Positions 1-11,706 of a DNA stretch of 64,000 nt are shown piece by piece (position 1 is the first letter of the stretch; the number at the start of each line of letters is the position of its first letter). The position numbers were made by a program, and so were the translations under genes. The DNA comes from Petaurus breviceps papuanus (Eukaryota; Chordata; Mammalia; Diprotodontia; Petauridae). The stretch spans positions 1,558,183 through 1,622,182 of the forward strand of contig JAMXIF010000225.1 of the NCBI GenBank assembly GCA_028583685.1, written 5' to 3'. The notes under the pieces were generated by a model, which saw only the letters and a program-made list of their open reading frames with translations, made no database searches and was not told where the DNA came from.

Positions 1-422
1 GCAGGGCGGGCCGCGGCCCAGACGGCCTGCTAAAGCTTCGGACCCCTACCCGCCCCGGGCCTCCGAGAGCTCCGGGCCTCTCTCCGTCTGCCTGGGGTGT
101 AAATCAGCTCGATCCCGCCGCCCCGCCCCGCCCCGCCCCGCCCCTCCCCCTCAGATAAGATCAGGCCTTTCACAGATCCTACTGCCAAAAAATAAAATCA
201 TTTCTCCCTATGTAACAGCGCCCACCCCCGGCCCACCCCCCACCCGCATCTGAGACCCCCCCCCACGGAACAGGCAGGCCCCACTCGGAGGGGGGCGGGC
301 GGAGAGCTCGGGAAGAGAGGAGGGAGGCCGGGGGCGGGGGCGGGGGCGGAGGGGCCTCGGTCCGTCCGGCCGGCCTCCTCGGTCCGGCGGCCTCGGGCCG
401 GCCGGCCTCTGCGCCGTCGCGC
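1..422 (-). other. RHOB: RHOB 3' untranslated region, part
   Basis: This GC-rich stretch follows the RHOB stop codon on the minus strand and runs off the window edge. It includes C-rich pentamer repeats (CCGCC/CCCCG) at about 118-147 and an A/T-rich block near 186-202. No minus-strand AATAAA is seen, so the poly(A) site should lie outside the window. RHOB transcripts normally have a long 3' UTR, which fits. Confidence 0.75.
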
Positions 423-1013
423 TCAGAGCACCTTGCAGCAGCTGGCGCAGCCGGTCTGCGAGCCGTAGCGCTTCTGCAGCGCGGCGCGGGTGGCCGTCTC
501 GAAGACCTCGCGCACGCCCTCCTTGGTCTTGGCCGAGCACTCGAGGTAGTCGTAGGCCTGGATGCGCACGGCCATGGCGCGGCCGTCCTCCGTGCGCACC
601 GGCTCCTGCTTCATGCGCGCCAGCTCGTTGCGCACATGCTCGTCGTGGCGGAGGTCCTTCTTGTTGGCCACCAGGATGATGGGCACGTTGGGGCAGAAGT
701 GCTTCACCTCGGGCACCCACTTCTCGGGGATGTTCTCCAGCGAGTCCGGGCTGTCCACCGAGAAGCACATGAGGATCACGTCCGTGTCGGGGTAGGAGAG
801 CGGCCGCAGGCGGTCGTAGTCCTCCTGGCCGGCCGTGTCCCACAGCGCCAGCTCCACCTGCTTGCCGTCCACCTCGATGTCGGCCACGTAGTTCTCGAAG
901 ACCGTGGGCACGTAGACCTCGGGGAACTCGTCCTTGCTGAACACGATCAGCAGGCACGTCTTGCCGCACGCGCCGTCGCCCACCACCACCAGCTTCTTGC
1001 GGATGGCCGCCAT
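423..1013 (-). CDS. RHOB: Rho-family small GTPase RhoB, complete, single exon
   Basis: A 196-residue uninterrupted frame begins at an ATG in good context (GGCCATGG) and ends in TGA. It has the full Rho G-domain: P-loop GDGACGKT near residues 12-19, switch I with Thr37 in VPTVFENY, switch II WDTAGQE around 58-64, the NKKD guanine-specificity loop near 117-120, the Rho insert helix around 122-137, and the SAK loop near 160-162. The C-terminus GCASCCKVL has two upstream cysteines (189, 192) for palmitoylation and a CAAX box CKVL for prenylation, which separates RhoB from RhoA and RhoC. RhoB cycles between GTP and GDP and acts on endosomes and plasma membrane in actin control and receptor trafficking. 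The intronless structure is normal for RHOB and is not a sign of a retrocopy, because a TATA/CCAAT promoter lies upstream. Against human RHOB as I remember it there are only a few changes, mostly in the insert helix and the tail. Confidence 0.98.
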   Translation of the reverse strand: MAAIRKKLVVVGDGACGKTCLLIVFSKDEFPEVYVPTVFENYVADIEVDGKQVELALWDTAGQEDYDRLRPLSYPDTDVILMCFSVDSPDSLENIPEKWVPEVKHFCPNVPIILVANKKDLRHDEHVRNELARMKQEPVRTEDGRAMAVRIQAYDYLECSAKTKEGVREVFETATRAALQKRYGSQTGCASCCKVL

Positions 1014-1083
1014 GGCCGGGGGCGGGGGCGGCGGCCTGGGGGACGCCCGGGGGCGGCGGCGGAGGACCAGGTGCCCCCGGGCC

Positions 1084-1115
<32 letters not shown>

Positions 1116-1370
1116 TGCGCGGAGCCGGGCGCGGCTGCTGGGCCGGCCTCCGGGGAGCGCACCGTGGGTGGCCGGCGGGGGGGGGGGGGGGGGGGGCCTG
1201 GGCCGGGCTGCCGGAGCGGGTGCGGGTGCCGCTGCCGCCCTCCTCCTCCTCCTCCTGCTGCGCCTTGGTGGGGGGGGGGGCCCTCGGGGGCGCCCCTACC
1301 TCCGGCTTTCTCTGCCTTCCTCCCGGCCGCCCGCCAGCCTCCTCCCTCCCGGCTCGTCCCTGCTAGCCGC
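1014..1370 (-). other. RHOB: RHOB 5' untranslated region
   Basis: This is the GC-rich leader between the inferred start site (about 25-30 bases downstream of the TATA-like box) and the ATG. It contains a GCC/GGC run at about 1087-1115, a 16-18 base G run near 1180-1197 and a G run near 1270. No splice sites are needed, since the gene is known to be a single exon. The exact 5' end is inferred. Confidence 0.6.
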
Positions 1371-1396
1371 TGCTGCAGCCTGCGCCCCGGCGCCCG

Positions 1397-1405
1397 CTAT
1401 TTAAA
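1397..1405 (-). promoter_or_regulatory. RHOB: TATA-like box of RHOB
   Basis: The minus strand reads TTTAAATAG, followed downstream by GC-rich leader. It sits about 385 bases upstream of the ATG and is the only A/T-rich core element in an otherwise CpG-rich promoter. A second A/T patch, TATATTAAG, lies about 20 bases further upstream. Confidence 0.6.
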
Positions 1406-1434
1406 GGGCTCGGCCACTTTCTTAATATAGCCGG

Positions 1435-1488
1435 CCAATGGGAAGCGGGAGGGCTGAGCTCATCGCTGGGCGGGCGCGCCGTGATTGG
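1435..1488 (-). promoter_or_regulatory. RHOB: Pair of CCAAT boxes in opposite orientation, RHOB promoter
   Basis: Read on the minus strand, a direct CCAAT is at 1484-1488 and an inverted one (ATTGG) at 1435-1439, about 30 bases upstream of the TATA-like box. An inverted CCAAT box bound by NF-Y is a known control element of mammalian RHOB. Spacing and position fit; binding is inferred. Confidence 0.6.
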
Positions 1489-1499
1489 CCGCTGGCGGC

Positions 1500-1680
1500 G
1501 GCAGGCCGGCGGGCGGGGCCCTGGGGCGGAGGGAGGAGGGAGGGAAGAAGGGAGGGGCGGGGCGGGGGCGGGGCTGGCGGCGGGCGAGGGGGAGGGGGCC
1601 GGGGGGGGGGGGGGAGGGAGGGGCGAGGGAGAAGGGAGCGCACCCCCCTCCCCCCAGCAAACCCGCACACACAACACGAG
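1500..1680 (-). promoter_or_regulatory. RHOB: G-rich distal promoter of RHOB with GC boxes
   Basis: Several GGGCGGGG-type Sp1 boxes (about 1514-1525 and 1555-1575) and long purine runs with a 12-base G run near 1600 lie just upstream of the CCAAT boxes. They continue the CpG island that covers the gene. Confidence 0.5.
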
Positions 1681-4600
1681 CACTCCTTGCCTACCTGTGC
1701 CTGGCTGGGAGCTGGGGGACAAAAGGGCCCCTGCCCTCAGGGAGCTTGCGTTCCATCTGGTGCCTAGAAAAAAATGCAGAACACAGGCGTGGGGGTGGGG
1801 AGGGGGGCCCCCGTCGGAGCTTGGCGGAAAGCTCGGCAGCCTACCAGGCCTACCAGGCGGGCATTGCCAGCGGGTCAGTGGCTGCAGCCTGGAAGGTGGG
1901 GGAGGGGAAACTAGTGTGACGAGGTGTTCGCGGGGTCTGCAAAAGTGGGATGGAGCCAGGCTGTGAAGAGCTCGAAGGGCCCGACGAGGGCTTTTGCTCC
2001 CCAGATACTGGCCTGGGCCGTGACGTGATCACAGCTGGCTTTTGGCTGTCCTATGGAGACTACGCTGGAGGGGATGGCCTGGACTAGGGGTGACACCCGA
2101 GGTGGGCCGAGCAGCGGGGAGGCTATGTGCTAGGCCAGAGGTGAGCAGGACCCAGCGTGAGGAGGGAAGGCGACAGATGCGGGAGTGGGCAGGATCCTCA
2201 GACCGGACAACTGAACCGTTGTGAATGGAAGTGAGGCTGCCGCCCCTTGGAGCCCCTCTAATGCCCCGTGCTTCAGAGTCCCTCGCCCGACCCCCATCAC
2301 CTGGTATTTATTCTGTTTTCGGAGAGGACGCCGGACCGCAGCCTAACTGAGCCACGGGAGAGCTCGAGGGGTCTGGAAGACCCGGGTTCAAGTGTGGCTT
2401 CGGGCGCCTTCGCCTCTCCCTGGGGCTCTCCTCCCAGGCGGGAAATCCCAGATCTGCTCAAACAAAACCAGCCTTTGGGCTCTTAACGGCGAAAACTTTG
2501 TTTCCCTCCAGTGGAAAGTGACGAATGAAACTCGTTTGTGTTTTGGTGCCTAGCCCAAAGAATGCCCGGCTCCTGAGCCCTTAATTAGCGCTCCGTAATT
2601 AACTAATTAAAGCCCAAGAAAAGAATTCCCCTTCCCAGGACCAGGGAATTTGCAGTCCTCGCTGTTCGCTTCTCCTGCCCGGCCCCTCCGATGCCCCTGC
2701 CCTTCTCTCTAGAGGAAGCTGCGCTGTGGCCTGGCCTCCCGACCCTTCCCCCTCTGCACACACTCTTGGGGCCCCGTCGGAGCCCTGTCCTCCCGATGGG
2801 GTATGAGGTCAGAGGACAGTTGGAGGGCCACCTGCCTACTCCCAGACCAAGGCCAAGCTGGCATGGGGCTTTTGTTGGCTAACACCCCAGAAACGCCTCC
2901 CCGTTGGGCTTCTGATCCTTCCAGCCTCACCTCCCGCCCCGGTGAACATCAGCTGCTGGCTGGCAGGCCCAGAGCCGGAGGAGACAAGATAAACACGAAA
3001 TAATCCCTGACCGAAAGGACTTTCTGTTCTGCAGGGAGGAGGAAGAGGACCCAGAAGCTACTGGGGCGAGGGGAGCCTCCGGACTTGGACCGGCCCAGGG
3101 CACGGGTGGCCTACGTGGGAACTCCCCCACCTTTGCTCTCCCAAGGCCCACCTGCCACTAGCTCTCAGAGCCTCAAGTTTCCTCATCTGAAAAATGGCCA
3201 TAAGAATCCTTGTGCTGCATCCCTGATGGAAGTGTGGGCCATTCCCCAGTAAAAGTGGCTGGTTCAGCGGCTAACAGTATGCTTTGGGTCAGTTTCCACA
3301 CTGCTGGGACCTAACTGCCGGCGGCCCACACTCATTGGGCACAAAGAATAGGCATGCTTCCAGCCTGGGAGGGACCTTGGAGAGCCCCCTCATTTCACAG
3401 AAAAGGAGACGCTACCACTGGGAACGAGGAGCAAAACCCACTCCCCACTGCCTTTCCATATGCGCCCCCAGCCCCCAGGAACTCTTTGGCTCTCCCTGAG
3501 AGCAGGCCCGGCAAACCTCATCCCCGAGGCCAAGAGGCCTCCTCCTGCCCTGTACCAAAGCCAGCCTGTTTCCCCCTAGCCTGTTTTCTTACTTGCTTAT
3601 CTTAACTCAGGAGTCTGAGGGATGGAGGTAGGGGGTGAGGGTAGGGGGGGGGGACCTTGGGGAGAAAGCATTTTAAAAACAGAACACAAAACAATTCTTT
3701 TATTTCGAATACAATGAAGCAGGAAACGATAAATTCACTGTTTCCTGTGTTCCAGACACCTTCCCATAGGACTGCTTCCCGTTCGTTCCCCCCAACCTTT
3801 TTTCTCTCCAGTAAACAAGAGACTGAAAACCCAAGGAAAAGAAACATGCTGGGAGTTCCGGGTAGAGTCAGAGTCTGAAGGCCTCAGACAAGCAATCCTG
3901 AGGTGACCCCAGGCAGAGAGCAAATGGGGGCAACCAGGGCTCCCTTGGGCAGTTTGTTGTGTCAGTCCAGGGCCCTCCAAGTCTCAGTGGAGGGGGAAAG
4001 GGAAGGGATTATTTACTCTCCCCCCTTTACAGAGGGGGAGACTGAGGCACAGAGAGAAGACATTTGTTCGTACAGAGTAAGCTCTGCAGTGCCAGGCTCT
4101 TCCAAAACGGTCCATCTCCCCCCCTAAGCAGTGGTTCACATCTGCCATGCCCTCCCTGCTCCCTGGGGCCTTTCAGGTTTGATCTCACCCAAGGGAATGT
4201 AAGCTCCAAGGTATCTCTCTATTGTCTCAGTACCCTTATCCCCTACCGACTGTGGGTGACCAGCATATCACAAGAGCCTAATAAGTGCTTGGTGAAGTGA
4301 ATTTGACTAGTTATATTAGCCCCTGCCACCGGGCATAGAGGCAGTATATCTTAGCTACCAGAAAACTGAAAGCCTTAAGTTCAAGTCTTATCTCTGACCA
4401 ATCCAGACTATGTGACCCTGGGCAAGTCACATAAACTCTCAGTCCTCTGGGTCAGAGATGCCAAACACCTTGGCCACCTGTGGACCACGAGACTGAACCA
4501 GATTAAAATGTAATTGGGAAATATTCAGTAAACTCAATAAAACAGCGATGACATTAATTTCAAAATAAAGCCTGTGCTGTCCCCCGCCTCCCCTCCCACC

Positions 4601-5239
4601 CACCACCCAACTGCCATTTGGGTCTGACTCTGTTGCTCTGGGAAGTCTCCAAGACTCTGCATTGTAGAGAAGGGACCAGCCTGCATTAGTGAAGGGAGTT
4701 TCCTCAGCCGGTGAAATCCCAGGGCCGAGCCACCTTGCTCATGGTAAGAATAAAGAGGTGGCAGCCTAATCCGGCTTCCCACAATTCTCATTTTGCACAC
4801 CCAGGCAGGAGGAGAACAGTGCCCATAAAAGAATCAAGTGGACTTGTCCCTGGACTGTTTCTTCCCAAGTCCTGGGAAACGACAAGAACGGTCATTGTCA
4901 GAGTCACTGCCGCGACAGCTGCCTCCCAGGTTCCTCCTGACAGCCCTCCGCTCCTAATGGCCAGGCGTCTGGTGACCAGCACAGGCACACAGAGGGGAGG
5001 GAGAGGGAAGCCTTTGGGCCATTTGAACAGAATATGGAAGCGTGGCCACGGTGTCCAGGGGCCCACGGGCTCACACCCCTCCAGGGCTGTATCTCCCCCT
5101 GCACAGGCTGGATTCGTGGCCCCACTAGGACGAGAGCAGATTCTCTGGAATGCCTGCGCCCTCTCGTGGCAGCCTTCATGTTGGAGTGGAGGGTTGGGAG
5201 TTCTGACTGCTGAGGGGCCGGACAACTTGAGGAGCTAAG
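1681..5239. other. Non-coding flank between RHOB and the first repeats
   Basis: No gene is recognised here. MIR-like pieces occur near 3165-3230 and 4325-4450 (tails such as GACCCTGGGCAAGTCAC), with a reverse MIR core near 3995-4060. The other open frames are short, lack recognisable domains and overlap on both strands, as expected for GC-rich chance frames. The first 1 kb may hold distal RHOB regulatory sequence; nothing specific is seen. Confidence 0.5.
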
Positions 5240-5495
5240 GGTTAGGGAAAGGAACAAGCTTTTATTAACCACCTACTGTGTACCCGGCACTGTGCTGAAC
5301 ACTTTACAAATACCTCATTGGAGCTACTACGACTCTGGGAGGTGGCTTCGATTCCCATTTTACAGGTGAGGAAATGGAGGCAGACTGAAGTTAAGTGACT
5401 TACCCAGGGTCACACAGCTAGGAAGTGTCTGAGGCAGGATTTGAATTCGGATCCTCCTGACAATCCACTGCTTCACCTAACTGCCTCAGCTATTT
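5240..5495 (-). repeat. MIR/CORE-SINE, antisense
   Basis: The plus strand reads the reverse of the MIR core: a TTATTAACCACCTACTGTGT-like start, then ATTTTACAGGTGAGGAAATGG, then AGGGTCACACAGCTAGGAAG and a degenerate tRNA-like B box. This is an ancient SINE with several small differences from consensus. Confidence 0.8.
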
Positions 5496-5759
5496 TTATT
5501 GTAGATCAGGCCTCCGTAATGAAAACCTGCCTCTAATTAGATTCAGTCAATGCCAGAGAGTCCACCTGCTGTACTGGAATGAGTGATTGTCTTCAAAACC
5601 CACTTCTGATCTGATTGGCCGTAGGGGCTGTGGGCAAGTCATGTACCTTCTATGAGGGTCAAGTGCTTCATGCACAAAGTGGATGGACTTAGTAATTAAT
5701 GCCTAAAGTACTTAGCTCTGGGGGGTTGTTGTGAGGCTCGAATGAGATCTAAGCTGCCC

Positions 5760-5935
5760 ACTTATGGGAGAGGAGAGGAGACAGAGAGAGACACACACAG
5801 GGAGAGAGAGACACACAGAAAGAGACAGAGAGAGAGAAAAGGAAGAGGAGGAGGAGAGGTAAGGAGAGAGAAGACAGGAAGGGGGAAGGTTGGGAAAGAG
5901 CGAAGAGGGGGAAGGGAGGAAGGGGAGAGAGCCCA
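5760..5935 (+). repeat. GA-rich low-complexity tract
   Basis: Almost pure purine, with GAGA, GGAGAGAGAGACACAC and GGGAAGG units. The open frames across it translate to Arg/Glu/Gly repeats and are not genes. Confidence 0.9.
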
Positions 5936-6899
5936 CTCGGCCCGGGGCCTGCCAGGGGAGCTCCCAGGCCACTCGGGCAGTATCAGACACCAAGGCAGAG
6001 AGGCGCTACCTCCTAAGGGCCAAATAGCACCTCGTGAGGTCAGAAACAGGGAGTCCAGGGTGGTTTTCGTTTTTGTAAAATAAATAATTGTTGTCAATGC
6101 CTTTGTTTTTACGTCACCTGCCCAAGATATGTCTTATAATGAATAACAAAAAGAGGAAGCAGGGCAAAGATCATGTGAACCTTCCAACATATCCAAAGGC
6201 CCAGGTCATTTTCAAGGGGAAAAGCCCAGTCAGAAGTCAAAGTGGAGGGAAGGGAACACCTTGGGATCCTAGGAAGGCTCTTAAGTACAGGCCCAGAGGT
6301 GGCAAAATCCCCTATAGTCTGTCAGGATCATGGAGGGCATGGGAATTGTCACAAGAAAAGTGAAGGGGCACCTGGGGGAGGCAGAGAGGTGGGGGCCATT
6401 GAAGCTTCTCTAGCAAAGGACCGGGAGAGGGGAGATTCCTCTGCCAGGAAATAAAGTTTATCAAGGGCCTCCTAAAGGGGACTGAGGCACAGTGTCTGAG
6501 AATGGATTCAGACGTGGGCCTTCCTGCCTCCAGGAGCAGTACCTGACTATCTCGCTGCTTTGCTGCAGGGAGCAGAAGGTGGGGTCAGAGGGTCTGCACC
6601 CAGCTTCCAGGGTCTTGACCATGACTCCCTCTTGACCACCTCTGACGCTGGTGAACCAGTTCGGCCCTACCCTGGCCTCCTCACTCCTTATCACATGGCC
6701 TGTTAGGCCCAGCCAGGCCTTAACTTTGGGGCACTCCCTCCATTCGCTGCCTTCCCTCCTACCCACACAGCCCTTCTGACTGGTGCCTGCAACCTCACTG
6801 GGCCCTCGATGCTGCTGGTCAATCTCCTCATCCCTCCTCCAGCCTTCCATGGTTCCCTTCCCCCCACTCTCAGCTGAGACCCCTGCCTTGTATTTTATG

Positions 6900-9050
6900 G
6901 GAAAATAGCGGCCATTGGCCTTGAGCTCCCTCTTCTCCCCTCTTCCTCGTCTCCCTTCACTCAGGTGCCTTGTGCCCCTCTCAGCCCTGTCATCCCTGTC
7001 TCCCATAATGAAGTGGCCTTTCTCCTGACCAAGGCAGACCCCTCCACCTGCTCAGATGATCCTCATCCATCCCATCTCCTCCAGCAGACTGCCCCCAGTG
7101 GCCCCCTCTCTCACTTGTCTTCAGTCTCTCTCTATTGGCTCCTTCCCTCCTGCCGACATGCCGAAGTCTCTCCCATCCTGAAAAACACCCTCACTTGATC
7201 TTTCTATCCCACTAACTCCTCAGCCGTCTGAAGCCCAGTTCCTCACAAAGCTTTCTATGCCAGCTGCCCCCTCTCTCTCCTCTCACTCTCTTCTTAACCC
7301 CTCACAATATGGCTTCTGACCTCACCATTCCATTTGTGAGTGATAATCTGCAGTGAAGTTTCCCCATTCTGAAAAATCAAATCTAGAATGGCTTCAGCAT
7401 CCACTAGGCCTAAGTTTAAAGGTCACCTGACCTTACAGGAATCTGGGACTGAGAGCAATGGAGACCCTCCCCAGGCAGCCTCAGCACAAAGCTGCCTTCC
7501 TGGCCTTGCATTGGACACCCACATGTTTCCCTGTCCTTTGTCTCCAAGACAGATTCCCTCGCTTAGGTTGTGGGCCGGCCTCCCTACCAATGAGAATGAA
7601 GGCCAGTTGGGGGGCTGGGTTTCTGCATTAGAAGGTTATATAATCATGGGCTTGCTTCTACCTGTTGCTTTCTCCCTGGCAGATGTCATTTGAGTGACAG
7701 GGGCAGAGAGTCCTTTCTCATGAGAAAGAATAAAGAAACTTTACTTTCCTAAGCAGTCTCTGAACTCATTTACTGTGCTGTTGCACACACACCCAAAAGG
7801 CCCCCTCCAGAGTTACCAATGACCTATCCCTTAGCTGCCAAATCCCAAAGGCTCTTCTCAGTCCTCATTCTTGACCTCTCTGCAGCCTTTGGCACTGTGG
7901 GTCACTCCCTCTTCCTCTAGGTTTTCAGGACCCTCTCTCCTGTTCCTCCTCCTCCTCCTCTCCTTCTCTGCCTCCTTTGTTGAATCTTCTCCAGAGCACA
8001 CCCTCTAGTCACTGGTGTCCCTCAGGGGTCTGTCCTGGGCCTTCTGTTCTTCTTCTAGACTGTTGCCCTCAGTGATCTCATCAGCTCCCATGGATTTAAT
8101 TACAATCTCTGTGGCGATGATTCTTAGATACACCTTTCCTGCCCCACTCTCTCTACTGACCTTCAGTCTCTGCTCTATAACTGCCCTTCATGTGTTTCTA
8201 CCTGGATGTCCAGTTAAACTTAATATGCGGCAAGCAGAAGTTGTGATCTTTTCCTCTAATCTCTACCCCCTCCACCTTCCCTATGGCTGTCAAGGTCACT
8301 GCCTTCCTCCCAGTCCCCCAGGCTCACAGCCTGAGACATCTTGGCCTCCTCACCCTCTCTTGCCCCCCAGATCTAATGTGGTGCCAAGGCCTGTCAACTT
8401 CACCTTTGCAGCATCTCCCCAATAAGGCCCCTTCTGTCCTCTAACTGCCCCCATTATGGTGAAAACCCTCATCACCTCACACCTGGACTGCTACAGTAAT
8501 GCTAGGCATCTGCCTGCCTCACATCTCCTCCCATTACGATCCATCCTTCACTTGGCCACCTAAGTGATGTTCCTAAAGTGTAGATCCCCTTATATCACAC
8601 CCACCCTCAGCTCAATAAGCTCCAATGGTTCTGTTACCTCCAGGATCGAATACAAAATGCTCTATTCTACATTCAGTGCCCTTCAGAGTCTCCCCTTCCT
8701 CCCTTCCCAGGCTTCTTACACCTGACTCCCTAAATTTACTCACCGATCAAGTGACCCTGGTTTCCTGACTGTTCCTCTGACAAGATCCTCCATCTCTAAG
8801 CATTCTCTCTGTCTGTTGCCTAGGCCTGGGATACTTCCCTTCTCTGCTCTGACTACTGACCTTCCTGGCTTCCTTCTCATCCCAGCTAAAATCCTATCTT
8901 TTACTGGAAGCCTTTCCCAACAACCCTTACTTCCAATGCCTTCCTTAGGTTAATTACTTCCTATTTACATAACTTGCTTTGTATGCATCTGTTCGAATAT
9001 TGTTTCCCCCATGAAAGTTCCTTAAGGGCAGGAACTAATAAACCAGAGTT
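6900..9050 (+). repeat. LINE2 copy, sense, interrupted by an LTR
   Basis: Sequence typical of the LINE2 reverse-transcriptase end and 3' tail runs in the plus direction: GTTACCAATGACCT, then GACCTCTCTGCAGCCTTTGG, CTCACACCTGGACTGCTACA, and an ending with GGGCAGGAACTAATAAACC. About 455 bases of LTR-like sequence interrupt it at 7335-7791. Frames are broken throughout, so it is an inactive fossil LINE. Confidence 0.8.
7335..7791 (+). mobile_element. Probable solo LTR of an endogenous retrovirus
   Basis: The block begins with TG and ends with CA. It interrupts a LINE2 sequence that resumes on the far side. Inside, in plus order, are a TATA box (GGTTATATAATC near 7634), then a poly(A) signal (AATAAAG near 7729), then a short U5-like end, which is the layout of an LTR. 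No internal viral genes adjoin it. Target-site repeats are not clear, so it is old or the ends are off by a few bases. Class is undetermined. Confidence 0.55.
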
Positions 9051-9129
9051 AGGAAGACCAGACTAGAGATCCTTAAAATAATTAAGTCGGATGAGAATGA
9101 GAGCCTGACACTCACCAGCCCCTTACCCT

Positions 9130-9660
9130 GAAGATATTCAAGGAGGAGGAAGAGGACCTGTATGTACAAGCATATTTATAGCAGCCCTTTTTGTGGTGGC
9201 AAAGACCTGGAAACGAAGGGGCTGTCCAGTGAGGGCACAGACTGAGGTGATTGTGGTGTGTATTTGCTGTAAGAAATGACGCAGGAGAGGGTTTCAGAGA
9301 AAACTCAGAAGATTTGTCTGAACTGATGCAGAGTAGAGTAAGCAGGAAGAGGAGAACTGTGTCCAGAGGACACTGTAGAAGGTCATTGAAGGCCTTTTAA
9401 AATGCCCAGAAGAGAATGGAAGGAAATGCTGAAAAAACACAGAGGAGCAGGCCAGCTTGGGAAGTCACGTGCTGAATTTACTATAAATATATGTGCAGTT
9501 TGTATATGTAATTTATATTTTATACTTAAAAGGAAAAATCAGATGGATGTCATGTAGATTCCTGTTTCCTTGTATAATCCTCTTTTTTCTCTTCTGCTCT
9601 GTATAGATGCCCATTTATTTGGGATCTGTTAAGTTTAGAAAAAAAAACTTTAAAAAAGGA
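9130..9660 (+). repeat. L1 ORF2 end and 3' tail, sense fragment
   Basis: The plus strand encodes a decayed version of the L1 ORF2 C-terminus (IAALFVVAKTWKRRGCP-like residues near 9175-9230), followed by an untranslated part. It is severely 5'-truncated. Confidence 0.65.
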
Positions 9661-10779
9661 TGGGAGACTCTGTCTGGATGGAGATGGTGGGAGTAGGGAG
9701 GAAAGGGCAGATGGGAGAAGTGCGAAGAGGCAGGATTGATGGGACCAGGTGATTGATCCACGAGGGTGAGGGAAGAATCCAAGATAAACCCCATGGTTAC
9801 AGGGACCTGGGTGAGAGGGGAAAACACTCTCCCAAGGTCTCCCTGATAAAAGGGGGTAGAACTGAAGTCCAGGTCTTCTCATTCCAAGTGAGTCCATGAT
9901 GCCTTTGGGCTTAAATGGAGAAATGTTTCACTTGTCCTTCTGGCCCTGGTCTGGTTTGGGCTCAGAATGCACTCCGGACTTGGGGATCCTGGGATTCCAT
10001 ACCTCCCCCTACCCTCTGAAAACAAGTAAGACTCAAAAGGTGAAGTCATCTGCAAACATGAACTCTTTTGACCTTCTCCATAAGCCAGAGAGGGCAGGAT
10101 CACACCATTTTACACAGAACACTCTTTAAACCCAGGGGCAATACTGCCATCTGACACCTGTCCTATGTCTGCAGGTGAATCACTTCTCCGAGTCTCAGTT
10201 TTATTTCTTTCTTTTATCTAAAGGGGAAGAAAGGGAAGAGGGAAAGAGAAACTCAAGACCAGTAAGACAAAATCCTGTCCCAACACAATGCTCTGACTGG
10301 GCCAGGGAGTCTGTTCTAATAGGTTTTGATGCAGACAGAAAGGCGGCACCTCACTGCCCCTCCCCCACACAGCCCCTGTCTGGCTTCCAAGCCCATCATT
10401 CCCCTGACACTTCTCGGTTCCAAGAGATCTCTTAGGTGATGGGCCCAATGGCCTTTACGTAATCTTCATGTTCCTCGAGGTGGGTTTTGAATGTGGATCT
10501 CTCGTTCTATTTTTTCATTAAATTTTTTAAAATTAATTTTAACCTTAAATACAAAATGAGAAAAGAAGGAAAAAAACCTTTCCACGTACACAGCAGAATA
10601 GGAAAGGATTCTGTATAAAACAATAAATAAATTTCTGTTTCAAGAAAACCTACATAGTAAATACTATGCATTGTTTTCAAAGCTGTCCCCCCTTTCTATG
10701 TTTCCTTCTAGGCTTTCTTTTGATTCCCTCCCTCCCCACCCCCCACCCCTGTCCCAGGGAAGGCTACAAATAAACATGA

Positions 10780-10865
10780 ACATATATATACACACATACA
10801 TACATATACATACATAGCTATAAATGCACACACATACACTTATCTACACATATACATATATGTGA
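10780..10865 (+). repeat. (CATA)/(TATACA) microsatellite
   Basis: Alternating ACATAC/ATATAC units within the L1 3' region. Confidence 0.85.
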
Positions 10866-11706
10866 GACTATACCACGCATATTTCTATTTGTTATTTCTT
10901 TCTCTGGAGGTAGATAGCATTTTCCTTCACAGGTCTAAGTCTTTCCATGTTTTTCTAAATCATCCAACTCATTTCTTAAATCACAGTAGTATTCCATTGC
11001 AATCATGTGCACACAAGTTTGTTTAGCCAATCTCACAAGTATAAAATGATATCTCAAAGGTGTTTTAATTTGCACTTCTCTAATCAATAATGATTTGGAG
11101 CATTTTTATATGACAATATATAATTTTGATTTCTTCATTGAAAAGCTGCCTGTTCATATCCCTTAACCATTTATCATTTGGTGTATGACTTGTATTCCTA
11201 AGAATTTGTCAAAGTTCCTTATATACTTGAGAAATGAGACAATATTGAATAATATTGGTGAAGTTTCCCTATTTTTCTCTTTTAATTAAATCTATTTTAG
11301 CTTTACCTTTTTCTCAGATCATGACTACTATCCCTGCTTTTTTTTACATATAAACTTTACTCCAGCCCTTTATTTTAACCCTGTGATTTTAATGTGTTTC
11401 TTGAAAGCAACATATTGTTGAATTTAGATTTTTAGTCCATTCTCCTATCCATTTTCATTTTATGGGGAAATTCAGCCCATTCATATTCTAAGTTATCATT
11501 ACTTGTTGTTTATTTCCCTCCATACTATTATCCCTACTATCTTTCTTGTTTTATTTATCCAATTCCCTCCTCACTCATCTAATTTACTTTTACCCACTAC
11601 CTTGCTCTTCTATTCCTTAATATACTCACCCTTCTAAAATTCCCTTCCTTATCCTCTCCCCCCAACCTCCACTTTAATCTACCTATCTTTCTAAAAGTTT
11701 CTCCCT

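Noticed and set aside
208-969. 253-residue minus-strand frame overlapping RHOB
   Set aside because: Same strand, different frame from RHOB, composed of Arg/Gly/Pro; the true frame is unmistakable.
636-1430. 264-residue plus-strand frame opposite RHOB
   Set aside because: It is an antisense shadow of a GC-rich coding exon; the protein is Arg/Gly/Pro-rich low complexity with no domain.
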